Shown here in pieces: positions 1-7,622 of a stretch of DNA of 16,263 bases. The notes beneath the pieces are model-generated. The model ran no database searches. It was given only the letters and a program-made list of their open reading frames with translations, and was not told where the DNA came from. Source of the DNA: Thermoflexales bacterium (GTDB lineage Bacteria > Chloroflexota > Anaerolineae > S140-20); contig WFUY01000404.1 of NCBI GenBank assembly GCA_015484715.1, positions 1 to 16,263 of the forward strand, in the 5' to 3' direction. Position numbers and translations under genes: made by a program. Position 1 is the first letter of the stretch. Each line of letters begins with the position of its first letter.

Positions 1-2
1 CT

Positions 3-30
3 ATTATACCCGCATTCTCCCTGAGCGCAA
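3..30 (-). promoter_or_regulatory. Probable sigma-70-type promoter reading leftward out of the window
   Basis: On the minus strand a perfect -10 box TATAAT lies at 8-3. A -35-like box TTGCGC (4 of 6 matches to TTGACA) lies at 30-25, with a 16-base spacer. It would start a transcript running off the left edge, so its gene is outside the window. It follows the end of the eight-gene series and the inverted repeats at 49-115, as expected for a new transcription unit. The -35 box is weak. Confidence 0.5.
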
Positions 31-48
31 AGCGAGGGGAACGCGGTG

Positions 49-115
49 CCACGAATGGGGCACGAATACACGAATTAAGGACTGCCTCATTCGTGCCTTT
101 GTGAGAAATTCGTGG
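49..115. repeat. Nested inverted repeats built from the CACGAAT heptamer
   Basis: Two perfect inverted repeats share one centre. The outer arms are CCACGAAT (49-56) and ATTCGTGG (108-115). The inner arms are GGCACGAAT (59-67) and ATTCGTGCC (89-97). A further CGAATT (71-76) pairs with AATTCG (107-112) as an alternative. No gene is visible from 1 to 156. There is no T-run directly after the structure on either strand, so it is not a standard intrinsic terminator. It could be a dispersed intergenic repeat or a transcript-end structure for the series ending at 157. Confidence 0.6.
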
Positions 116-156
116 ACGGCCTGATACGGCCCACTCTCTCACTCACTTATGGATAA

Positions 157-346
157 TCACCGCAGGGGAACGGGAATCCGCCCGGCCTCGTCCAGCCGCG
201 CCTGGAAGGTCTGCAGGGCGATCTCGATCACGCGCTCTACGCGGGCCAGGATGGGCCGGAGAGGCCCCATCACCTCGTGGAACCAGGCGATGCGCCGGGA
301 GAGGGCCCGGTAGACCTGGGCCTCGGCGGTGCCTTCGTGGGGGCAT
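157..346 (-). pseudogene. Small hypothetical gene with an apparent one-base frameshift after its start
   Basis: An ATG at 346-344 overlaps the TGA of the upstream membrane-protein gene (TGATG), a typical coupled start. Its own frame gives only an Arg/Pro/Gly-rich shadow. One frame over, the sequence reads like a real protein: EGTAEAQVYRALSRR, then IAWFHEVMGPLRPILARVER, ending RIPVPLR and TGA at 159-157. A run of five C (343-339, minus strand) directly follows the ATG. With four C, one continuous 62-residue product results. Without a correction, the only in-frame starts are a GTG/ATG pair giving about 37 residues. The product would be a small, mostly helical, Arg-rich protein of unknown function. 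A sequencing error, a true mutation or programmed slippage would all fit. Confidence 0.5.
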
Positions 347-906
347 CAGCCTTCCTCGTCTTCGGAGCTCCACGAGAACCAGCCCAGGCCGAACAGTTCG
401 GAAATCAGAACCAGGTCCAGGATGATGCAGATAACGGCTACCGCGACCTTGGCCAGGATGAAGTCGAGGGGCAGGTCCGCCGCGACGGAGATGGTGATGC
501 CACCCGGCAAGGTGATGCCGGTGGTCGAGCTTCCGGTGGCTTTTCCAAAGAACAACCACCAGTGGAGGGGAAGGGCGAGGGAGAAGGCGACGATGTCGGC
601 AAAGACGCGCCCGGAGAGGCGCGGCAGCCCGACGGCGGAACGGAGGACGTTGCCCATCAGGTAGAAGCCCACCACGGTAAACCCCAGCGCGGCAGCCACG
701 ATGGGGAAGGGGGGGTGACCGCCGAAGTATTCGTCGCGGGGGAAGACGTTGAACAGGGCGAGGAAAGGCAGCAGCCCGGCGACGATGAACGCCAGCGCAA
801 ACAGGAAGGCACATCCCCAGGCCGCCGGCGAGGGCGGCCTGGAATCGGGCGGCTGCGGCACATCTGGAGGTGAAGGTTGTGAGGGGCGAATGGTTTGCAT
901 GTTCAC
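346..906 (-). CDS. Four-helix integral membrane protein of unknown function
   Basis: 186 residues; I recognise no family. The first 28 residues are Pro/Ser-rich and probably cytoplasmic or disordered. Four hydrophobic segments follow at about 30-53, 66-86, 103-121 and 147-170, and the protein ends in an acidic tail (SSEDEEG). A Gly/Thr-rich loop at 124-142 separates helices 3 and 4. The start is supported by GAGGTGA about five bases before ATG. The gene follows the binding-lipoprotein gene after 57 bases, and its stop overlaps the next small gene's ATG, so it belongs to the long co-directional series. A membrane accessory role in that module is inference only. Confidence 0.75.
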   Translation of the reverse strand: MNMQTIRPSQPSPPDVPQPPDSRPPSPAAWGCAFLFALAFIVAGLLPFLALFNVFPRDEYFGGHPPFPIVAAALGFTVVGFYLMGNVLRSAVGLPRLSGRVFADIVAFSLALPLHWWLFFGKATGSSTTGITLPGGITISVAADLPLDFILAKVAVAVICIILDLVLISELFGLGWFSWSSEDEEG

Positions 907-963
907 CTCGTGCGGAGCCTTGGATGGCCGTGTGTACCCCAGGGAATTGAGCCCAACGCCGCC

Positions 964-2121
964 CTATGGGGCGACTTGGACGAACTCCAGCACGTCGCCT
1001 ACCCGCTGCACCTGGAAGATGTAGATGCGTGGGTCCTTCAGGTCGCCGTTGGGCTCGTAGCTGATAGGACCGATGAGGGCATCGAACTGGAGGGAGCGGA
1101 TCGCCTCGGCGACCGCCGGCCCCTCGATGCTCTGGGCCTTCTTCACCCCCTCGACGAGGACCTCCATCGCCGTGTAGCCGTTGACGCTGTAGGTGTCCGG
1201 GTTGCGGTACTCGACCTCCTGGTACGCCTTGATCCAATCCGGCCCGGCCACGCTGCTGGGCTGCGGCGCGAAGGACATCACGTACATCCCCTCGGCCGCT
1301 CCGTCGGATTCGTCAATGGTCGCCGCCAGGAAGCACCCGTCGGAGGCCAGGAAGGGGAGGTGGTCCAGGCCCGCTTCCCGCAGGTCGTACCGCAGGTAGG
1401 GGCACTCCACCTCGTAGCCGGCGTAGAAGATGCCGTCGGCCCCCGAGGCAGCGATGGCCTGGACCTCCTCGGTGAACCGGTTCTGCTCCACGGCCACCTG
1501 CCGGCTCAGCACCACCTCCGCCCCCCGGGCCCGGAGCTCCTGGGCCACCAGCTTCCCTAGGTCAATCCCGTAGGGATCGTCGTTGTAGAGGACGGCGATG
1601 CGCCGCGCTCCCAACTGACCGGTCAGGTAGTCGGCCCCTACCCCGGCCTGGACGGCGTTGTTGGCGTTGACCCGGAAGAAGTTGCGGTAGCCCTTCTGGG
1701 TCAGAGAGACCTCGCTGGCCGTGGGGGTGATGACCACGATGGGCAGGTCCTTGTAGACCTCCATCGCAGCCAGCGTCTGCCCGCTGTTGTAGTGGCCGAT
1801 CACCCCCAGCACCCGTTCGCCCGACCGGACGGCAGCAGCGATCTCCTGGGCCACGCTGACGGCGACATCGGAGTCGCTCTCATCATCCACGCCTCGGACG
1901 ACGAGGCGGTAGCCCAGGAGCCCTCCTTCGGCGTTCACCTCGGCCGCCTTCAACCGGGCTCCCCCCACCACCGTCTGCCCACCGTTGGCCTGAAAGCCGG
2001 AGAGGGGGGCGGCCACGTAGACGATGAGGTCGCCTTTGGTGGGCTTCTTGTCGCCGCCGCAGGCCGTCAGGATCAGCGTCAGGACCAACACCGCGATCAG
2101 GATCGTCTCTGCTCGTCTCAT
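964..2121 (-). CDS. Branched-chain amino-acid-type ABC transporter substrate-binding lipoprotein (LivJ/Peripla_BP_6 family)
   Basis: 385 residues, the usual length for this family. Residues 1-21 form a lipoprotein signal with lipobox LTAC and Cys21 as the lipidation site. The mature part has the type I periplasmic-binding fold: APLSGFQANGG near 38-48, GHYNSGQTLA near 109-118, ITPTASEVSLTQKGYRNFFR at 131-150 (the family's ligand-contact region), then LYNDDPYGIDL. GGAG lies about nine bases upstream of the ATG. The protein should sit outside the membrane, bound by its lipid, and bind a small amide or amino-acid-like ligand. No livH, livM, livG or livF homologue lies beside it, unlike ordinary transport operons. 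It follows the stomatin gene by 30 bases. The ligand cannot be read from sequence, and a sensory role is inference. Confidence 0.9.
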   Translation of the reverse strand: MRRAETILIAVLVLTLILTACGGDKKPTKGDLIVYVAAPLSGFQANGGQTVVGGARLKAAEVNAEGGLLGYRLVVRGVDDESDSDVAVSVAQEIAAAVRSGERVLGVIGHYNSGQTLAAMEVYKDLPIVVITPTASEVSLTQKGYRNFFRVNANNAVQAGVGADYLTGQLGARRIAVLYNDDPYGIDLGKLVAQELRARGAEVVLSRQVAVEQNRFTEEVQAIAASGADGIFYAGYEVECPYLRYDLREAGLDHLPFLASDGCFLAATIDESDGAAEGMYVMSFAPQPSSVAGPDWIKAYQEVEYRNPDTYSVNGYTAMEVLVEGVKKAQSIEGPAVAEAIRSLQFDALIGPISYEPNGDLKDPRIYIFQVQRVGDVLEFVQVAP

Positions 2122-2151
2122 CAGCGTGCTCCGGTTATCCGGGGTTCAGGG

Positions 2152-3069
2152 TCAGGATGACGCCTCTTCGGATGGATTGCCGCCGGGCTGGGCGACCAAG
2201 GGACGGATAAGGCTGGTGAACTCCAGGGGGAAGATCCACTTGGTGGATGGGCTGGCCCCCAGCGCCTTCAGCGTCTCCAGATACTGGAGGGACATCGTGT
2301 TGGGGTCCACATCGCGGGCAATCTCAAAGATCTTCTGCAACGCCACGGAGAACCCTTCGGCCCGCAGCACCTGAGCGGCCCGCTCGCCCTCGGCCTTCAG
2401 GATGGCGGCCTGCTTCTCGCCTTCCGCCTTGAGGATGGCGGCTTGCTTCTCGCCCTCGGCCACCTTCACGGCCGCCTCGCGCCGGCCGTCGGCCTCGGTC
2501 ACCATCGCCCGGCGGTTCCGCTCAGCGGACATCTGCCGGTTCATCGCCTCCTGCACCTCCCGAGGCGGCTCGATCTCCCGAATCTCGACACTGGTCACCT
2601 TGACGCCCCACCGTTCCGTTACTTCGTCCAGCTTCACCCGCAGGATCTGGTTGATCTCCTCCCGCTTGGCCAGCACATCGTCCAGCAGGATGTCGCCGAT
2701 GACGGCGCGCAGCGTCGTCGTGGCGATGCCCACCGAGGCGCTGGCGAAGTCCCGCACCTGGAGCACGCTGGCCACCGGGTCAATGACCTTCCAGTAGATC
2801 AGGAAGTCAATGCTAATGGGCGCGTTGTCCTTGGTGATCGAGGTCTGGCGGGGGATCTCTAGGAACTGCTCCCGCAGGTCCACCCGGACCGCCCGGTCAA
2901 TGCCGGGGATCAGGAAGACGACGCCCGGTCCCTTCCGCCCGATGCAGCGCCCCAGCCGGAAGACGACCAGCCGCTCGTACTCTCGCACGATGCGGATCAT
3001 CGAGGCGAGGATGATGAAGAGGAAGAACAAGATGAAGAGCAAGCCGGAGCCGAAACAGAACTCAGTCAT
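2152..3069 (-). CDS. Stomatin/SPFH (band 7) domain membrane protein
   Basis: 305 residues. An N-terminal membrane segment (about 8-27) is followed by the SPFH domain (about 28-190), with VREYERLVVFRLGR, GPGVVFLIPGID, the DLREQ strand, and TTTLRAVIGDILLDDVLAKR, all typical of prokaryotic stomatins (slipins). A charged helix built of 11-residue repeats (193-236) and a hydrophobic tail follow. Stomatins assemble into large membrane-bound rings or scaffolds that organise membrane domains and proteases. GGAGGT precedes the ATG by a normal distance. The NfeD-like gene lies 24 bases upstream; stomatin-NfeD pairs are a recurrent bacterial and archaeal operon, and the NfeD OB fold is thought to contact the SPFH partner. 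Assignment to the family is secure; the specific role here is not known. Confidence 0.95.
   Translation of the reverse strand: MTEFCFGSGLLFILFFLFIILASMIRIVREYERLVVFRLGRCIGRKGPGVVFLIPGIDRAVRVDLREQFLEIPRQTSITKDNAPISIDFLIYWKVIDPVASVLQVRDFASASVGIATTTLRAVIGDILLDDVLAKREEINQILRVKLDEVTERWGVKVTSVEIREIEPPREVQEAMNRQMSAERNRRAMVTEADGRREAAVKVAEGEKQAAILKAEGEKQAAILKAEGERAAQVLRAEGFSVALQKIFEIARDVDPNTMSLQYLETLKALGASPSTKWIFPLEFTSLIRPLVAQPGGNPSEEASS
2362..2493 (-). repeat. Four 33-bp coding repeats (11-residue units) in the stomatin gene
   Basis: The stomatin C-terminal helix contains four 11-residue units in tandem: ADGRREAAVKV, AEGEKQAAILK, AEGEKQAAILK and AEGERAAQVLR, then AEG. The middle two are identical in protein and nearly so in DNA, suggesting recent duplication. 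An 11-residue period gives a right-handed coiled coil, as known for SPFH proteins. Confidence 0.85.
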
Positions 3070-3093
3070 TATGACCTCCCTTGGACTGCTGTA

Positions 3094-3729
3094 CTACTGA
3101 TTGCCGTTTCCCTGTAGTCCATCGCGGGCTACGCGCAGCCGTAGCCCTTCCAGTCCGACGACGACGACCTCTTGACCGGCTTTGATTGGCTCATCGGCGA
3201 CGGCGGTCCACAGCTCGCTGGAGACCTGGACGGCCCCTTCCGGCTTCAGGTCGGTGGCCGCATACCCCCTGGCTCCGATCAGGTGCTCCATCCCGGTGCG
3301 CACGGCCAGCTTCTGGGCCTTCACCCCCATCGAGAGGGCGAAGAGGGCAAAGGCCAGCGTGGAGAGGGTGGTGGCCGCGACGAGCCAGCGGGAGAGGCGA
3401 ACGGCCTCCGGCTCGGGACGGAAGAGGAGCAGGGAGCCCACGGCCAGCGCGGCTGCCCCGCCTAGGGCCATCGCCCCGTGGCTCTGGACGTGGAACTCGG
3501 CGACGAAGAGCCCCATTGCCAGGGCGATGAGCAGCAGGCCGGCCCCGTTGATGGGCAGTCGCACCAGGCCGATGAGGGCGAGGGCCAGCAACACCACGGC
3601 GATGGACTCCGCCACCCCCGTCCCCGGCACGATCCAGGCCAGCACGACGAACCAGAGCCCGGCGATAAGCAGGACGTAGGTCACGTTGGGGTTGATGAGC
3701 AGTTCCCATAGCATCCGCGCGACTTCCAT
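3094..3729 (-). CDS. NfeD-like membrane protein, short form without the protease domain
   Basis: 211 residues. Hydrophobic segments lie at about 17-35, 42-58, 63-80, 86-103 and 113-135. A C-terminal soluble domain (about 145-203) begins GARGYAATDLKPEGAVQV and ends with a KAGQEVVVVGLEGLRLRV strand pattern, the usual NfeD OB fold. NPNVTYVLLIAGLW and the PGTG turn near 35-38 match the NfeD membrane core. The ClpP-like serine-protease domain of long NfeD proteins is absent, as in the short forms paired with SPFH proteins. GGAGGTGA precedes the ATG. The stomatin gene follows after 24 bases, supporting an SPFH-NfeD pair in which this protein anchors or regulates the scaffold. Confidence 0.92.
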   Translation of the reverse strand: MEVARMLWELLINPNVTYVLLIAGLWFVVLAWIVPGTGVAESIAVVLLALALIGLVRLPINGAGLLLIALAMGLFVAEFHVQSHGAMALGGAAALAVGSLLLFRPEPEAVRLSRWLVAATTLSTLAFALFALSMGVKAQKLAVRTGMEHLIGARGYAATDLKPEGAVQVSSELWTAVADEPIKAGQEVVVVGLEGLRLRVARDGLQGNGNQ

Positions 3730-3768
3730 CTCTCACCTCCCCTCTTGCCACCCCCATCCCCTGCCGTC

Positions 3769-4587
3769 TCACTCCTCCGACCGATACACCTCGTCCATCG
3801 CGCTCAGCACGTCCTGAAGTCCCGCCACCTCGTCCGCGATCTCCTGCCGCAGCCGCTGAGCCCGACCGCTGTCAATATCCTTCACCCCGATGAGCAACAC
3901 CTGGGAGTAGATGGTTCCCATCGCCGAGAGGGTGCTCTCCAGTTGCAGGGCGGCCCGTTGCATCGCGTTCTGCAGTTGCTGCAGGTGCTGCCACTGTGTC
4001 TCCTTGTCCCGCAGGGTGCGCTCGATCTGAGCCCTCACTTGAGGGTCGGTCTCCCGCTCCAGGTCCCGCCGGAGCCGTTTGATCCGCTGGGGGACGGAGC
4101 GCATATCCCGGGCGATCACTTCGTCTTGGGCGTAGCGGTCCAGCCGGCGGGCCAGTCGGTAGACGTTGGCAATCCAGTCGTCAATCTGGCGGGCCGTCTC
4201 CTGCAAGTGATCGCGCAGCACCCCCCGGCGCTGGGTGCGCAGGGCCGTCTCGATCCGCTCCCGATATTCCAACGCCTTTTCCACAGCAGCCCGATACTCC
4301 TCCTGGTGGAGCGCCTTCACATCGAACTGGAGGCGGAGCATCTCGGCCACCACCTGTCGGTTGACCTCCGGGTCGGTCAGACTGGAGATCACGATGGCAG
4401 CCTCGGCCAGGACCCCGCCCACGATCCAGAACCACCAGCGCCAGCCGGGAAGGGGCTGGGGGAGGAAGAAGACCAGCAGGATGACCATCGCGATGGTCAC
4501 GGCGCTCTCCCAGCGGAAGAAGGCGTAGCTCAGGATGGCCCGTGTGGCCCGTCGTTCCAGTTCGGTGCGTGCTGACGATCCGCCCAT
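3769..4587 (-). CDS. Membrane-anchored coiled-coil protein of unknown function
   Basis: 272 residues; I recognise no named family. Two hydrophobic stretches (about 28-44 and 48-68, with the aromatic turn PLPGWRWWFW between them) form a probable helical hairpin. The rest (about 75-272) is a long charged helical region rich in Gln, Arg and Glu, with heptad-like patterns such as RIKRLRRDLERETDPQVRAQ and ETQWQHLQQLQNAMQRAALQ. Both ends would face the cytoplasm if the hairpin crosses twice. It lies between the VWA-fusion gene (43 bases upstream, in a repeat tract) and the NfeD-like gene (39 bases downstream). The start is supported by a G-rich tract directly before ATG, an unusual ribosome-binding site. 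By layout it could act as an adaptor between membrane and cytoplasmic partners such as PspA; this is inference. Confidence 0.75.
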   Translation of the reverse strand: MGGSSARTELERRATRAILSYAFFRWESAVTIAMVILLVFFLPQPLPGWRWWFWIVGGVLAEAAIVISSLTDPEVNRQVVAEMLRLQFDVKALHQEEYRAAVEKALEYRERIETALRTQRRGVLRDHLQETARQIDDWIANVYRLARRLDRYAQDEVIARDMRSVPQRIKRLRRDLERETDPQVRAQIERTLRDKETQWQHLQQLQNAMQRAALQLESTLSAMGTIYSQVLLIGVKDIDSGRAQRLRQEIADEVAGLQDVLSAMDEVYRSEE

Positions 4588-4590
4588 CCC

Positions 4591-4630
4591 CCCGTTACCT
4601 CACTGCCTCGTTGCCTCATCGCCCCATCGC
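4591..4630 (-). repeat. Five tandem degenerate 8-bp repeats filling an operon gap
   Basis: On the plus strand the gap between the VWA-fusion gene and the coiled-coil gene reads CCCGTTAC, CTCACTGC, CTCGTTGC, CTCATCGC, CCCATCGC: five 8-base units with shared positions. On the mRNA these are GAGGCAAC-like units, each containing a weak GAGG or GGGG core. The array abuts the VWA gene's stop on one side and the G-rich tract before the coiled-coil start on the other. Confidence 0.65.
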
Positions 4631-6340
4631 CTAGAAGTAGGTCGAGAGGATCTTGTAGAGCTTCTGGATGGTCTCCAACGTCCCCTCGCGGGCCTGGCCG
4701 CTGCTGGCCTGAGCCAGGATGCGCAGGGTCGCCATATCGGCATCGTCCCCGTAGGCGATGGCGAAGATCACCACCGGTACCGTCTCACCACCTGCGTTAC
4801 CCCGCTGAATCTTGTCGGCCAACCGGCCCAAGGTGACGCGCGAGGCGTTCTCCAGCCCATCGGTCATCACCACGATGCCGTTGATCCGCTCTCGATCCCC
4901 TAGGGAGATCAGTTCCTCATAGGCCCGGTCTACTCCGTCCAGCAAGGCGGTGTCCCCACGGGCCTCCAGCCCTTCGATCGCCTGAAGCAGGTCCTCCCGA
5001 TTGCGCTCCAGTTGGTCCAGGGGCACCAGGATCTGCACGTCGCTGCTGAAGATGATCAGCCCGACCCGCTCCTTTGGCCCCTTGATCTGATCCACGAAGG
5101 TGCGCAGCGCTTGCTTGACGTTCTCCAGCTTCTCCCCTCGCATTGAGCCGGAGACGTCCACCACCAAGTAGACGTTGGTGTGGCGCTTGGTGTACCACCA
5201 GACGTTGCGCACGACCTCGATGACCGACCGGCCGGGGATCTGGAGGGCGGTCTTGGGCTGGGTCGGGTCCACCCCGTTGGCCGGCGTCAGCGGCGAGCCC
5301 GGCCCGTCCAGAGGGATGGTGGGGTCGGCCGGACGGTAGCCGGCTGCCGGCACTTTCTGCTGTGACTCGGGCGAGCGCAGAAACTCTGCCAGCCGGGCGA
5401 AGACCAGCCGCTGCTCGTTGGTCAGCTCCGGCAGTTCCAGCAGGACCAGGGGATGGTCCTCCCAGAGGGAGCCCTCCACCGGATAGATGGCCACCAAGTC
5501 GGCCCCCCGCTGGTTGGCGTAGACGACCAGTTGCTCCTGGCAGACGAAGGCGTCCAGGTAGTCGGGGCCGTTCTGGAGCACCTGCTGGACGACGGCCCAC
5601 TCCCCCTCGCCGTAGTAGCGGATCGTCTTCTCGATGGCGGCCACATAGTCCAGCGTGGCCTGGGCCTGCACATCCTCGACGGTCAGCCCCCGGGTCTTAC
5701 CCGCACCGGCGTAGAACTCGGCCAGGGTGGCCAGCAGCCCGCTGGCCGACGAGGTGGACGGATGGCTCCACTTGAAGTTGGGGTCACTCTCCGCCCGGGC
5801 CAGCAGGTCTGACCAGCCTAAAGGACGGTCGGGATAGCCCATCTCCTGAGCCACGTCTCGCCACATCGCGATCACCACCGGCGAGACGGCGTAGCGGACG
5901 GTCCAGCCGGCTAGAAAAGCTCCCTCCTGCCCCGTCTTCTCCGCCCACTGTTGGTCCAGAGGATCCAGCCAGATGGAGGAGTCAGGGTTGATGGCCTGGA
6001 ACTCTCCTTGGACTGCCCGTTCGATCATCAACTCGGGCTCTACCTCGACCAGCTCTACTACCATCGGGAGGCCGGAAGGGGTCTGGAGGCGCTGGGCGTT
6101 GAACTCCTCCACCAGAGTGCGGAGCAGTTCCCCTTTCTCCGGCGAGTAAGCCAGGGTCAGGGTGACCTGGGTGGGGGCCGAAGGGGTCTGCAGACGGCCC
6201 AGGAGTTCTCGGACCACCACCAGTCCTCCACAGCCCAGGAGGGCGAGGATGAAGAGGGTGATGGCGAGGACAAGATAAGTAACGCAGCCCCCCTTCTGTT
6301 GGCGCCGGCGCCGTCTTCCATACCTACGCGGTCGGCTCAT
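4631..6340 (-). CDS. Membrane-anchored solute-binding protein fused to a VWA domain
   Basis: 569 residues. An Arg-rich cytoplasmic start (1-16) and one membrane helix (about 20-45) place the rest outside. Residues about 57-345 form a type II solute-binding fold of the SBP_bac_11 kind: VTLTLAYSPEKGELLRTLVE, KWSHPSTSSASGLLATLAEF near 190-209, and FLRSPESQQKVPAAGYRP near 320-336. Residues about 388-569 form a VWA domain with a complete metal site: DVSGSM at 395-400 (Asp395, Ser397, Ser399), Thr464 in RGDTALLDG, and Asp494 in VMTDGLEN. VWA domains with this site bind protein partners through a metal ion. GGAGGGGG precedes the ATG, and the upstream binding-protein gene ends 10 bases earlier. No transporter subunits are near, so a ligand-responsive adhesion or sensing role is inferred. 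Confidence 0.9.
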   Translation of the reverse strand: MSRPRRYGRRRRRQQKGGCVTYLVLAITLFILALLGCGGLVVVRELLGRLQTPSAPTQVTLTLAYSPEKGELLRTLVEEFNAQRLQTPSGLPMVVELVEVEPELMIERAVQGEFQAINPDSSIWLDPLDQQWAEKTGQEGAFLAGWTVRYAVSPVVIAMWRDVAQEMGYPDRPLGWSDLLARAESDPNFKWSHPSTSSASGLLATLAEFYAGAGKTRGLTVEDVQAQATLDYVAAIEKTIRYYGEGEWAVVQQVLQNGPDYLDAFVCQEQLVVYANQRGADLVAIYPVEGSLWEDHPLVLLELPELTNEQRLVFARLAEFLRSPESQQKVPAAGYRPADPTIPLDGPGSPLTPANGVDPTQPKTALQIPGRSVIEVVRNVWWYTKRHTNVYLVVDVSGSMRGEKLENVKQALRTFVDQIKGPKERVGLIIFSSDVQILVPLDQLERNREDLLQAIEGLEARGDTALLDGVDRAYEELISLGDRERINGIVVMTDGLENASRVTLGRLADKIQRGNAGGETVPVVIFAIAYGDDADMATLRILAQASSGQAREGTLETIQKLYKILSTYF

Positions 6341-6350
6341 CGTCCCCCTC

Positions 6351-7622
6351 CTACCGTCCTGCGACGTTCAGGTCGAACCAGCGGAGCAGCGCCAGCAGGA
6401 CTTCCCGGTCGGGAGAGCGCATCGCCGTGGAGCGCTGCACGAAGGTAGCCGCTCCCTGCTCCTGCCAGCGGACGAAGAGGCTGTCGCCACTGTCCACCGG
6501 CACGTCGGGATGGACGGGACGCAGGCCGTAGGCCAGCGCCTGGGTCTGGACCTCTTTCGAGAGCAAGTACTTCTCAAACTCCAGGGCGGCGTTCTTCTCC
6601 ATAGCCGTCGTCTCCGGGCCCATCCAGACGGTGAAAGGGAAGTCGAACCAGGTGACGTAGCGGGGATAGCGGATGACCAAAGGGTCCGGCCATCGGTTCT
6701 GGATGCCGGCCATGTTGACCAGCAGGTCCGACTCCAGAAGCTGGGCCACATCCCCCGTAGTGTAACCGAAGAGGGCCAAGCTCTCACCAGGTTGGCTGGC
6801 CGCCGAGAAGTCGGTGACCGCCCCCAGCGTCTCCGCCAGCCAGGTCTGGAAGTCGGGGTTGGTCACGTCATCCACGCTGATGTTGGGGCGGTTGTAGTAC
6901 TCGCCGGCCGCGGCGATCATCGCCGCCAGCCCGCCCACATTCTTGCGGGGATGAGGGACGGCCAGTTTGAAGAAGCCCCACTCCTGCAGCGATTTCGTAT
7001 CGGGCCAGTTCGCCTTCTGGCCGATCTCCACCCAGCCCCCCTTGGCCGTGGCTGCGTCGTGGATCGTCTGCCAGTTTAGCTCGCCGAAGGCTGCCTCTAG
7101 CACCTCGGCGCGGCTGGAGTAGACCCCCCAGGCCAGCAGCGAGATGACCAGGGGGCGGGCCCGGTACTCGCCGTCGGTCAGAAAGACATCCCGGCCCAGC
7201 TTCTCCTTGTAGGCGGCGTTGACCAGTTCCACCAGGTAGCGGCTGTCGGGGATCCAGACGGTGGGGAAGGTGGCGAGCTGCTCCAGCTCCTCGGGCGAGA
7301 GGGTGTCCCGATCCCGGTCACGAAGCAGGAAGTACTCCTCCCGATCCCATTTGCCCAAGGCCGCCAGTCCGTCCATCGGGATCACCGTCACCCGGATGGG
7401 GCGGCCCTCCAGGGTGTGGTCTTCAGCGTTGAAGGCCTTGGCCGCGGCGGTGACCCAGGGCTCCACCGGCAGGGCGGCCAGCACCCGTACCTCCAGCGTC
7501 TCTCCGGGCTGGGGGGAGGCGGCCTGCCGCTCGCTACGAGCCAGCCGGAAGACCAGCGCAACCAACACGATGAGGAAGGCCAGACCCACGATGATCAGGA
7601 AGGTCCAACGTGTCCGATTCAT
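6351..7622 (-). CDS. Membrane-anchored solute-binding protein, VWA-less relative of the next gene
   Basis: 423 residues. One N-terminal membrane helix (about 7-26) has no lipobox, so it is probably an uncleaved anchor. The extracellular part resembles the binding half of the downstream VWA fusion: VRVLAALPVEPWVTAAAKAF at the start, VPHPRKNVGGLAAMIAAAGE in place of the partner's HPSTSS motif, and LLSKEVQTQALAYGLRP near 352-368 matching the partner's FLRSPESQQKVPAAGYRP. The two are likely distant paralogues. The start codon lies inside ATGA, where the TGA ends the upstream 26-codon frame, so translation may be coupled. A weak GGGGTG lies about six bases upstream. It is the first full-length gene after the promoter at 7847-7819. 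The ligand is unknown, and no permease or ATPase gene is adjacent. Confidence 0.87.
   Translation of the reverse strand: MNRTRWTFLIIVGLAFLIVLVALVFRLARSERQAASPQPGETLEVRVLAALPVEPWVTAAAKAFNAEDHTLEGRPIRVTVIPMDGLAALGKWDREEYFLLRDRDRDTLSPEELEQLATFPTVWIPDSRYLVELVNAAYKEKLGRDVFLTDGEYRARPLVISLLAWGVYSSRAEVLEAAFGELNWQTIHDAATAKGGWVEIGQKANWPDTKSLQEWGFFKLAVPHPRKNVGGLAAMIAAAGEYYNRPNISVDDVTNPDFQTWLAETLGAVTDFSAASQPGESLALFGYTTGDVAQLLESDLLVNMAGIQNRWPDPLVIRYPRYVTWFDFPFTVWMGPETTAMEKNAALEFEKYLLSKEVQTQALAYGLRPVHPDVPVDSGDSLFVRWQEQGAATFVQRSTAMRSPDREVLLALLRWFDLNVAGR

Noticed and set aside
143..1237. A 364-codon open frame on the minus strand
   Set aside because: It is Arg/Pro/Gly-rich, crosses three better-supported genes in another frame, and has no recognisable domain. 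It is a shadow frame of GC-rich coding DNA.
3745..4575. Long plus-strand frame opposite the coiled-coil gene
   Set aside because: The product is His/Leu/Pro/Gly-rich and mirrors the minus-strand gene, which has a coherent membrane and helical pattern and fits the operon.
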